Of a stretch of DNA of 26,050 nt, positions 13,909 to 20,880 are shown in pieces (position 1 is the stretch's first letter; every line of letters starts with the position of its first letter). The stretch spans positions 1 through 26,050 of the forward strand of contig NZ_CABUIW010000030.1 of NCBI RefSeq assembly GCF_902491705.1, read 5' to 3'. Origin of the DNA: an uncultured Lactobacillus sp. Lineage in GTDB: Bacteria; Bacillota; Bacilli; Lactobacillales; Lactobacillaceae. Made by a program: the position numbers and the translations under genes. The notes beneath the pieces were generated by a model that saw only the letters and a program-made list of their open reading frames with translations, was not told the origin of the DNA and did not search any database.

Positions 13909-15207
13909 TTAATTAACTGGATCCATTACACCAGGTACGGCTGGATCATCAACAATTGTAACATCTGCGCCCAATTGTCTTAGCTTTTCTTGGACACGAT
14001 CATATCCGCGCAAAATATTACCTGCCTTATCGATTGTAGTTGTGCCATCAGCCATTAAACCTGCAATCATCAAACATGCTCCCGCACGAATTTCACCAGC
14101 AGTTACTTCTGCTCCATGAAGATGAGCAGTTGGATGAGCCAAAATAATATTGTCTTCAACTTTAATATTTGCACCCATCTTTTGTAATTCGGCAATATGT
14201 CCAATTCTCTTAGGATAAATATTGTCGATTACTACACCTTCACCACTTTTAGCAGTGAGTAAAAGTGGCGTAATTGGTTGCTGCAAATCAGTCGCAAATC
14301 CTGGATAGACGTCGGTCTTAACCTGCACCATCTTGAGATCTCCAGCTGGATAAACATAAAGTGAATCTTCGTCAGCATCAATCACTACACCCATTTCTTC
14401 AACCTTAGCAAGGTATGAATCAAGGTGCTCTTCAATAATGTTGTGAATACGAATGCCATTTCCAATGCACGCAGCTAAAGATACGTAGGTCCCAGCTTCA
14501 ATTCTATCTGGAATGATAGTATGTGGAATTTGTGCTTTAAGCATATCCACACCTTCAATTCTGATTGAATCGGTACCTGCACCACGAATAACTGCCCCCA
14601 TGTTGTTCAAGAAGGTAGCTAAATCGATAATCTCCGGTTCTTTCGCGGCATTTTCAATAATGGTTTGGCCTTGTGCAGTCACACTGGCCATAATAATATT
14701 CATTGTTGCCCCAACAGATGGCATTTTAAGGTGAATTTTCGCACCATGTAAGCCATCTTCAGGAGCCGTAATTATAATTTGATCATTTTCATTTTTTACG
14801 CTAGCGCCTAAGGCTTCAAAGCCCTTAATATGTTGGTCAATAGGACGTGGTCCAATATCGTCACCACCAGGGAAGCCCACAACTGCTTTGCCAAAACGAC
14901 CAAGAAGTGCACCCATAAAGTAATATGAAGCACGTAAACTCTTAATCTTACCAGCTGGCAACGGACTCATCTTAATATTAGTTGGATCAATGCGCAAAGT
15001 TGTCTCTCCGAAATCACAATGCACATCCATTTCACTTAACAAGTCCATTAGGTTGGCAACATCGGCAATTCTTGGGACGCCTTCCAAAGTTACCGGTGTT
15101 CTAGACAAAATTGATGCTGGAATTAATGCAACAGTTGAATTTTTAGCTCCACCAATCCAAACATCACCCTGTAAGGGCTTTCCACCATGAATAATCATCT
15201 GCTTCAT
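13909..15207 (-). CDS. murA: UDP-N-acetylglucosamine 1-carboxyvinyltransferase with Asp in place of the active-site Cys
   Basis: First committed step of peptidoglycan synthesis: enolpyruvyl transfer from PEP to UDP-GlcNAc in the cytosol. It has 432 residues from ATG 15207. K22 in GGAKNST matches the conserved lysine. The catalytic-loop motif, usually GGCxIGxRP, here reads GGDDIGPRP, so residue 116 (E. coli C115) is Asp. Asp at this place is known from Mycobacterium and Chlamydia and confers intrinsic fosfomycin resistance. The frame extends to a TTG at 15237, but the predicted transcript start is at about 15234; AAAAGGA precedes ATG 15207. It lies downstream of pyrG with its own promoter. Lactobacilli often have two MurA paralogues, and I cannot tell which this is. 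Confidence 0.96.
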   Translation of the reverse strand: MKQMIIHGGKPLQGDVWIGGAKNSTVALIPASILSRTPVTLEGVPRIADVANLMDLLSEMDVHCDFGETTLRIDPTNIKMSPLPAGKIKSLRASYYFMGALLGRFGKAVVGFPGGDDIGPRPIDQHIKGFEALGASVKNENDQIIITAPEDGLHGAKIHLKMPSVGATMNIIMASVTAQGQTIIENAAKEPEIIDLATFLNNMGAVIRGAGTDSIRIEGVDMLKAQIPHTIIPDRIEAGTYVSLAACIGNGIRIHNIIEEHLDSYLAKVEEMGVVIDADEDSLYVYPAGDLKMVQVKTDVYPGFATDLQQPITPLLLTAKSGEGVVIDNIYPKRIGHIAELQKMGANIKVEDNIILAHPTAHLHGAEVTAGEIRAGACLMIAGLMADGTTTIDKAGNILRGYDRVQEKLRQLGADVTIVDDPAVPGVMDPVN

Positions 15208-15240
15208 TGGCGAAAACAAATCCTTTTCTACTTTCAATTA

Positions 15241-15269
15241 ATCATAATAATGTTAAAGGATATTTGCAA
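15241..15269 (-). promoter_or_regulatory. murA promoter
   Basis: Minus strand -35 TTGCAA, 17-bp spacer, -10 TATGAT (15241-15246). Transcription would start at about 15234, which rules out the TTG start at 15237 and supports ATG 15207. Confidence 0.72.
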
Positions 15270-15304
15270 AAAAAACAAGAGCTGAGGCCCTCAGTTCTTG
15301 TTTT
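15265..15304 (-). terminator. pyrG terminator
   Basis: AAAACAAGA-CTGAG... (15272-15287) pairs with CTCAG-TTCTTGTTTT (15290-15304). The minus strand then reads a run of T's. It separates pyrG from the murA promoter. Confidence 0.88.
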
Positions 15305-15336
15305 CTTAAGATTTTGTATCATTCAAATCTATTATT

Positions 15337-16956
15337 TTAGAATTTTTCAGCTGGAAGACCACTAGCTGCACCGATGAATGACTTGAACAAGCCTTCTGGA
15401 CGTTGTGGACGGCTTAAGAATTCTGGGTGGTATTGAGCTGCGATGAAGAACTTCTTCTTTGGCAATTCAATAATTTCAACTAAGCGGTTATCTGGTGAAA
15501 CACCTGAGAAGACCATGCCAGCCTTTTCAAATGCATCACGGTATTCATTGTTAAATTCGAAACGGTGACGGTGACGTTCTTGGATAACATCTTGATCATC
15601 GTAAGCTTCACGAGTCTTAGTACCCTTCTTAAGAGCTGCTGGGTAAAGACCTAAACGTAAAGTACCACCGATGTTTTCTTCATCACGCTTGTCAGCCATG
15701 ATATCGATAATGTTGTTCTTGCAGTTAGGTTCTGCTTCAGCACTATTAGCATCTTCAAGATGCAAAACGTCACGTGCAAATTCAACACTGGCCATTTGCA
15801 TACCCAAGCAAATACCTAAGAATGGAATATCGTTTTCACGAGCGTACTTGATAGCTGTGATCATACCTTCAAGACCACGAGTACCAAAACCACCAGGAAC
15901 GATTAAACCATCTGAATCCTTCATAATATCTGCAATGTTGTCTTCAGTTACATCTTCAGCTTGTACCTTATCAACTTCAATTTTAGTGTTGTAAAGGTAA
16001 CCAGCGTGTTGCAAAGCATCAGTAACCGAAATGTAGGCATCTTCAAGTTCTACATACTTACCTACTAAAGTAATCTTAGTCTTGTGCTTCAAAGTCTTAG
16101 CACGTTCATCAAGCTTCTTCCAAGCTTCCATGTCTGCTTCTGGCTTTGGACTTTCAAGGTGCAAGAAGTCACAAACTTTTTGATCCATACCTTGTGCTTG
16201 GAAAGCCAAAGGCACATCGAATAATGAAGGAGCATCAATTGATTCAATGATTCTGTCAACTGGAACATCAGTAAAGGTTGAGATCTTGTCCTTGTGTTCT
16301 TGGTCGATTGGTTCTTCTGCACGAAGAACAAGCATGTTTGGTTGAATACCAATGCTGCGAAGTTCTGCAACTGAGTGTTGAGTTGGCTTAGTCTTCATTT
16401 CATGAGCTGCGTGAAGAAGTGGTACCAAAGTACAGTGAATGTACATTACGTTGTCTTCACCAACTTCACGACGCATTTGACGAATAGCTTCCATGAATGG
16501 AGTTGATTCGATATCACCAACAGTACCACCAATTTCTGAAATAATTACATCAGAATCAGTAGTAAGAGCTGCACGCATGATCTTCTTCTTGATCATGTCA
16601 GTAATATGAGGAATTACTTGAACTGTAGCACCATGGTAATCACCGCGACGTTCTTTTTCCAAAACTTCTTGGTAAATCTTACCAGTAGTTACGTTAGAAT
16701 ACTTGCTAGTTCTAACGTCTACGATTCTTTCATAGTGACCTAAGTCAAGGTCAGCTTCTGTACCATCATCGGTAACATAAACTTCACCGTGTTGGTATGG
16801 GTTCATTGTACCTGGGTCAATGTTGATATATGGGTCAAACTTTTGCATGGTTACCTTTAAACCACGATTCTTAAGAAGTCGACCTAAACTTGATGCAGTA
16901 ATACCCTTACCAAGTGAAGATACGACACCGCCAGTTACGAAGATGTATTTTGTCAT
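15337..16956 (-). CDS. pyrG: CTP synthase
   Basis: Makes CTP from UTP, ATP and glutamine. It has 539 residues, full length. The N-terminal amidoligase domain has the P-loop region GGVVSSLGKGI (9-19) and DPYINIDPGTMNPYQHGEV (41-59). The C-terminal class I glutaminase has nucleophile C383 in GICLGMQ and the H510/E512 pair in YHPEF. RBS AAAGGAGC precedes ATG 16956. The 5' leader begins with GGGC and contains an attenuator hairpin whose 5' arm is pyrimidine-rich, as in the Bacillus subtilis pyrG CTP-sensing leader. It lies between rpoE and murA; the rpoE-pyrG order is common in Firmicutes. Confidence 0.98.
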   Translation of the reverse strand: MTKYIFVTGGVVSSLGKGITASSLGRLLKNRGLKVTMQKFDPYINIDPGTMNPYQHGEVYVTDDGTEADLDLGHYERIVDVRTSKYSNVTTGKIYQEVLEKERRGDYHGATVQVIPHITDMIKKKIMRAALTTDSDVIISEIGGTVGDIESTPFMEAIRQMRREVGEDNVMYIHCTLVPLLHAAHEMKTKPTQHSVAELRSIGIQPNMLVLRAEEPIDQEHKDKISTFTDVPVDRIIESIDAPSLFDVPLAFQAQGMDQKVCDFLHLESPKPEADMEAWKKLDERAKTLKHKTKITLVGKYVELEDAYISVTDALQHAGYLYNTKIEVDKVQAEDVTEDNIADIMKDSDGLIVPGGFGTRGLEGMITAIKYARENDIPFLGICLGMQMASVEFARDVLHLEDANSAEAEPNCKNNIIDIMADKRDEENIGGTLRLGLYPAALKKGTKTREAYDDQDVIQERHRHRFEFNNEYRDAFEKAGMVFSGVSPDNRLVEIIELPKKKFFIAAQYHPEFLSRPQRPEGLFKSFIGAASGLPAEKF

Positions 16957-16987
16957 ATTCTGCTCCTTTATTAGTTATCCTTTAAAC

Positions 16988-17069
16988 AAAAAAGCTCCCT
17001 CAAGTTAGGGAGCTAAACGCACATAGGGTGCCCAAGAAAAATATTATCTGCTTTTCCTTCTTAAGTCAA
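16988..17069 (-). promoter_or_regulatory. pyrG promoter and CTP-responsive attenuator leader
   Basis: Minus strand: -35 TTGACT (17064-17069), 17-bp spacer, -10 TAATAT (17041-17046), then seven bases to GGGC at 17033-17030. About 18 nt later a perfect stem AGCTCCCT/AGGGAGCT (17007-17014 with 16993-17000) is followed by six T's. In Bacillus, low CTP causes repeated G addition at GGGC, and the poly-G start pairs with the CUCCC arm to prevent termination. All the needed parts are present. Confidence 0.85.
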
Positions 17070-17081
17070 GAGGCAAGCAAA

Positions 17082-17639
17082 TTAATTATCCTCGTCATCA
17101 TCATCGTCATCGTTTAATTGTGATAATTGACCTTCAATACCATCTGGCAATACGTCATCACTATCGTCGTTGTCTTCATCGTAATCAGAATCATCATCGT
17201 CATAGTCGTCATCGCTGTCATCAGCAGTGGCATCTAAGTCGTCGTCTTCTGGGTCATCATTGTCGTAGTCGATAATGTCGTCATCACCAGTTGCACTTGC
17301 TAAGAAGGCATTAACCTTCTTGTGGTGCTTACGTGAATCATCTTCGTCTTCATCTTCTGGGTGGTTAACTTCTTCGTCAACTGATTCGTATGGGAACCAT
17401 GAACGAAGTGCCCAAACATTTTCACCCATGGAAATAAATTCACCATCGGTGTTCATGTCAGTATAGAATTGTGGCAAACGTTCACGAATTTCTTCGTCAC
17501 TCTTATTCAAGTATTTTTGTACGGCATTAACAATATCGGCAAATGCCATTCTTTTACCATTATCTTCCAAAATTGCACGAGCAACTTCGATCATTGATAA
17601 TTCGTCGCGGTTTTTGTCTTTAAATTTGTCTAATCCCAC
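17082..17639 (-). CDS. rpoE: DNA-directed RNA polymerase delta subunit
   Basis: A Gram-positive accessory subunit that speeds release and recycling of RNA polymerase. The N-terminal HARE-HTH domain spans MGLDKFKDKNRDELSMIEVA to about residue 95 (including MAFADIVNAVQKYL and GENVWALRSWFPYE). The remainder is a disordered, extremely acidic tail of Asp and Glu repeats ending DDDDDDEDN. It has 185 residues from GTG 17639, which follows GAGAGG. The frame can be extended to TTG 17663, but the predicted promoter (17672-17700) would leave almost no leader. It lies directly upstream of pyrG; the pyrG attenuator probably also ends rpoE transcripts. Confidence 0.97.
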   Translation of the reverse strand: MGLDKFKDKNRDELSMIEVARAILEDNGKRMAFADIVNAVQKYLNKSDEEIRERLPQFYTDMNTDGEFISMGENVWALRSWFPYESVDEEVNHPEDEDEDDSRKHHKKVNAFLASATGDDDIIDYDNDDPEDDDLDATADDSDDDYDDDDSDYDEDNDDSDDVLPDGIEGQLSQLNDDDDDDEDN

Positions 17640-17671
17640 AGCTGTACGTCCTCTCTTATACAATCTTTACT

Positions 17672-17700
17672 ATTCTACTAGGCGTTTAAGTAAAAATCAA
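17672..17700 (-). promoter_or_regulatory. rpoE promoter inside the end of the DUF1934 gene
   Basis: Minus strand -35 TTGATT (17695-17700), 17-bp spacer, -10 TAGAAT (17672-17677). The -35 lies within the last codons of DUF1934. Confidence 0.65.
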
Positions 17701-18087
17701 CGTGACTGCATAGTTACCTATTAAGTATAGACCATTAAAGAGGTCATATTCAACCCGAAGTTTATGTGAAGCGTCTTCATCAGAATATTCGAGCAGGTTA
17801 GTCACGCTGACCATATCCATTTGTCTGCCTTCAACTACATAGCGGCAGTTAGCCTTTTCACCTGGGACAAACTTCATGAATGAATAATTATTATGATCAA
17901 CTCCTCGTCTGATCATTAATTCATCATCTTTCAACAGCATCTTAACGGGAATTGCCCCTTCTTCTGCATAAGATATGCGAATGATGCCATCTTTTTCAGT
18001 CATATTTCCCGGTGCAGTTCTATTAAAAGTCTCAGTATCGTTATCTTGAGTAATCTTGCTAGTTAAATTAATTGTAATAGCGGTCAC
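17686..18087 (-). CDS. DUF1934 family protein (YwiB-like)
   Basis: A 133-residue cytosolic protein beginning (GTG) MTAITINLTSKITQD. It is of the DUF1934/YwiB family, whose fold is a small lipocalin-like or calycin-like beta barrel. Alternating beta strands are visible throughout (IIRISYAEEG, PVKMLLKDDELMIRRG, CRYVVEGRQMDMVS, KLRVEYDLFNGLYLIGNYAVTLIF in parts). The function is unknown. The frame could extend to 18120, but GGAAGGG lies nine bases before GTG 18087, which is preferred. The gene is upstream of rpoE on the same strand, an arrangement common in lactobacilli. Its promoter is at 18157-18186. Confidence 0.85.
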   Translation of the reverse strand: MTAITINLTSKITQDNDTETFNRTAPGNMTEKDGIIRISYAEEGAIPVKMLLKDDELMIRRGVDHNNYSFMKFVPGEKANCRYVVEGRQMDMVSVTNLLEYSDEDASHKLRVEYDLFNGLYLIGNYAVTLIFT

Positions 18088-18125
18088 GCTCTCATCCCTT
18101 CCGTTAAGCACTGCATACACATATT

Positions 18126-18186
18126 TGTTATAATTTAGATAGGTCTACTCTATTTTATTATATTTTTTCAAAAATTAAATTAACAA
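18126..18186. promoter_or_regulatory. Divergent promoters of DUF1934-rpoE and the HD hydrolase gene
   Basis: Minus strand: -35 TTGTTA (18181-18186), 18-bp spacer, -10 TATAAT (18157-18162). Plus strand: an extended -10 TGTTATAAT (18126-18134) without a good -35. The two promoters overlap in the 80-bp gap. Confidence 0.6.
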
Positions 18187-18201
18187 GCTTGGTGAATGTT
18201 T

Positions 18202-19566
18202 ATGGCGAGATTTCAAAGTGAAAAATTAAAACAAGAAGTTGTGCTCCGTGACCCAGTTCATGGTTATATCCATATTGAAGACAAAGTAGTTTTTGATGTC
18301 GTTAAATCAAAAGAATTCCAGCGCATGCGCAGAATTAAACAATTAGGACCAGTCAGCTATGTCTTTCCTGGCGCAACGCATACTAGATTTGAACATAATT
18401 TAGGCGTTTATGAATTAACGCGCCGTATTTGTGATATCTTTGCGAAAAAATACCCTTCTATAATGCCAGGAGACGGCCTGTGGGACGATGATAATCGACT
18501 TTTAGTAGAATGTGCCGGATTGCTTCATGACATCGGCCACGGCCCTTATTCGCACACCTTTGAGCACCTTTTTGATACCAACCACGAAAAGATTGGTCAA
18601 AAGATTATCAAGGATCCAAATACTGAAATCAACAAAGCATTAAGACAAGTTGCACCTAACTTTCCTGAACAAGTGGCCAGCGTAATTGCTAAGACTTATC
18701 CTAACCCACAAGTGGTTAAGATGATCTCAAGTCAAGCTGATGCCGACAGAATGGATTACTTGCAAAGAGACGCCTACTTCACCGGCGTTAATTATGGTCG
18801 CTTCGACTTATCACGAATTTTGCGTGTGATTCGTCCTTATAAAGATGGCATTTGCTTTACTAATAATGGGATGCATGCGGTAGAAGATTACATTGTGTCT
18901 CGCTACCAAATGTATCAACAGGTTTACTTCCACCGCGTTGGTCGTTCAATGGAAGTCATCTTGCACCACTTGCTTGAACGCGCACAAGATATTTATAAAA
19001 AAGGCAACTTGGAAGTTACACCAAGTTTAGCCAAGTTTTTAGCAGGCGATTGGACACTTGAAGACTACTTAAGACTAGACGACGGCGTCATGGAAACTAA
19101 CTTCTTGATGTAGACTAACGCTCAAGATCCCATTTTATCTGATTTAGCTAAGCGCTATTTATACAGAAAGCCATTAGCTAGTGTCAGAATCGACGAAGAA
19201 ACTAAGAACTTACTTCCAAAACTAAAGAATTTGATCAAACAAGCCGGTTTTAATCCAGATTACTACACCGATACTAATTCTGCCTTTGATGAACCCTATG
19301 ATGCTTATAAGCCAACTGGCAAAAATGCCAATAGTCAAATTGAGATTATGCAAGATGATGGCAGCTTAATTGAATTGTCACAGCTTAGTCCGCTAGTCCG
19401 CGCATTAAACGGTACTTTCCAAGGGGATGAACGTTTCTTCTTCCCTAAGACAATGCTATCTCAAAATGAAGAACAACCTCAGATCTTCGATCCACTTTAT
19501 GAACAATTTCAAAAATATATAAAAAATGGATCATTAAGATACTTAAGAAGACCAAAAAGAAAGTAG
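18202..19566 (+). pseudogene. HD-domain dNTP triphosphohydrolase-like protein (YwfO family), interrupted by an in-frame stop
   Basis: An HD-superfamily metal-dependent phosphohydrolase, related to dGTPase/SAMHD1. LRDPVHGYIHIED is the typical start. Metal ligands are visible in TRFEHNLG and LLHDIGHGPYSHTFEH (HD at about residues 109-110), with the later Asp in SSQADADRMDYLQRD. The frame stops at TAG 19111-19113 after METNFLM, but the same frame continues TNAQDPILSDLAKRYLYRKPLASVRIDEE to 19566 as the family's C-terminal domain (split for length: TNAQDPILSDLAKRYL, YRKPLASVRIDEE). The full reading would be about 455 residues, the usual size. A TGG-to-TAG change is the simplest cause. The N-terminal 305 residues keep all HD ligands, so a shortened active protein is possible. 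Start ATG 18202 (GGTGA six bases before) or ATG 18196. Confidence 0.85.
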
Positions 19567-19602
19567 AATATAGATATATAGTAGAAAGTGAGGTTACTAA
19601 TT

Positions 19603-19860
19603 ATGAACACAGAAGTAAGAACTCAAATTAACCCTGAAGATGAACCTACACCCAAGAATGGTTACACTCAAGTAAAAGAATTGATGGACACCGTTCACGG
19701 CTACTGCATGGATTACACAAAAACATCTTTTAACTTTATTCATGAAAACCAAGATTTGATCAAAGATGTCGTAAAAATCGGTTGTAAAACCGCTATGGTA
19801 GCCTGCGTTGCAGCAGCCGGTGTAAGCATTGCTAAAATTATGGCTGATAGTCAAAAATAA
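19603..19860 (+). CDS. Small protein with one C-terminal transmembrane segment
   Basis: An 85-residue protein starting MNTEVRTQINPEDEPTPKNG. The N-terminal half is polar, with an acidic and proline-rich start; helix TQVKELMDTVHGYCMDYTKT follows. A hydrophobic, glycine/alanine-rich segment (about 57-79, VVKIGCKTAMVACVAAAGVSIAKI in parts) could be a membrane helix. GAGG lies nine bases before ATG 19603. I do not recognise the family. It lies 36 bp downstream of the broken HD hydrolase gene, possibly in the same transcript, and is closed by a perfect bidirectional terminator. Function unknown. Confidence 0.7.
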   Translation: MNTEVRTQINPEDEPTPKNGYTQVKELMDTVHGYCMDYTKTSFNFIHENQDLIKDVVKIGCKTAMVACVAAAGVSIAKIMADSQK

Positions 19861-19868
19861 TCGATCTG

Positions 19869-19896
19869 AAAAAAGCTAGCCTAAGCTAGCTTTTTT
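19869..19896. terminator. Bidirectional terminator between the small membrane protein and ROK genes
   Basis: A perfect 12-bp stem AAAAAAGCTAGC (19869-19880) / GCTAGCTTTTTT (19885-19896) with loop CTAA gives T runs on both strands. It serves the convergent genes on either side. Confidence 0.93.
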
Positions 19897-19897
19897 A

Positions 19898-20806
19898 TTA
19901 TTTACCTAATTCAAGCAGAAGTGCATATAACGCACCATATAAGTTAGAATCATTGCCATGCTTTGCGGCTACAATTTCAGGTGGATTCATCTGCTTATGA
20001 ATCATTGGATTCTTGTCTAATATTTTACTTAATTGATTGTTGATTTCTTCAATTAGAATTTTTTGACTGCTAATTCCGCCACCAATTACGACTTTAGACG
20101 CATTAATCACAGTTTGAATATTCAAGATCATGATCGCAACGTTGCGACAATACCGTTTAAAAATCGCCATCGCACGCAAATCACCATTGTTAATTGCTTC
20201 AAATGCGCTTAATCCATCATCCAAGTCTTTATTGCCAAGAGCAAGATTTACTTTCTTGATCATGTTAACAGCAGAACAAGTAAAGCCACTATATGCAGCC
20301 ATGTTCTTTACGCCAATACCAGAATTAGTGATCATCCAACTTAATTCACCGGCCTGAAAACTCCAGCCATGCAAGATGCGGTTGTTTACAATCACGCCGC
20401 CGCCAACACCAGTACCTAGCGTAATGGCAATTCCAGTGTCTACTCCGCGCAATTCACCTCGCCATTGCTCAGACAAGGCCGCTGCCTTACCATCATTTTC
20501 TACACTGATTGGCACATTATACTTGTCACCTAAAGCTTTTTGAAGATTCAATCCATCAAGAAATTCCAGCGCACCGCCAAAATAAATGACTTTGTTTTCA
20601 GTATCAATCTTTCCTGGTGCACAGACTGCAATACCTGAAAAATCATCTTGATACTTATCAGCAACTTCATAAACAGAGGCCATAAAGGAATCAAGATCCT
20701 CTGTATTTGTTTTTACGCGGTCTTTTTCAAGAATATGTCCCTTCTCATCGATTAAGGCATATTTTAAATTCGTTCCGCCGATATCAAAAGTTAAATATTT
20801 TTCCAT
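19898..20806 (-). CDS. ROK-family sugar kinase
   Basis: A 302-residue ROK protein that phosphorylates a hexose or glycoside with ATP. The phosphate-binding loop FDIGGTNLKYALID (7-20) is present, the catalytic base D105 lies in ENDGKAA, and GTGVGGGVIVNN (131-142) is the second ATP motif. The Cys-rich zinc motif CxCGxxGCxE of glucokinases and NagC regulators is absent; the region reads FQAGELSWMIT, as in beta-glucoside-kinase-like members. There is no N-terminal HTH, so it is an enzyme and not a repressor. Start ATG 20806 has AGGTG six bases before it. It follows the EIIC gene with a terminator-like hairpin between. In this locus it could phosphorylate the glucose freed by the GH1 enzyme, or a beta-glucoside itself. 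Confidence 0.9.
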   Translation of the reverse strand: MEKYLTFDIGGTNLKYALIDEKGHILEKDRVKTNTEDLDSFMASVYEVADKYQDDFSGIAVCAPGKIDTENKVIYFGGALEFLDGLNLQKALGDKYNVPISVENDGKAAALSEQWRGELRGVDTGIAITLGTGVGGGVIVNNRILHGWSFQAGELSWMITNSGIGVKNMAAYSGFTCSAVNMIKKVNLALGNKDLDDGLSAFEAINNGDLRAMAIFKRYCRNVAIMILNIQTVINASKVVIGGGISSQKILIEEINNQLSKILDKNPMIHKQMNPPEIVAAKHGNDSNLYGALYALLLELGK

Positions 20807-20816
20807 TATTTTCACC

Positions 20817-20870
20817 TATATAAATAAAAACGAGCTTTTACCTTAATGATAACCGGAAAAGCTCGTTTTT
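20817..20870 (-). terminator. Terminator between EIIC and ROK kinase genes
   Basis: A perfect 14-bp stem AAAAACGAGCTTTT (20826-20839) / AAAAGCTCGTTTTT (20857-20870) with a 17-nt loop. On the minus strand it is followed by TTATTTATA. It would limit read-through from the EIIC gene into the kinase gene. Confidence 0.8.
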
Positions 20871-20880
20871 TGTTAACAAA

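Noticed and set aside
15208..15237. TTG start for murA at 15237
   Set aside because: It lies upstream of the predicted transcript start and has no ribosome site; ATG 15207 puts K22 in register with other MurA proteins.
16089..16370. 93-codon frame within pyrG
   Set aside because: Out-of-frame shadow of pyrG.
19105..19120. Programmed stop-codon read-through or pyrrolysine at TAG 19111
   Set aside because: No context signal or reason for recoding; a simple nonsense mutation is more likely.
19597..19854. 85-codon frame antisense to the small membrane protein
   Set aside because: No ribosome site; the plus-strand frame has a ribosome site and terminator.
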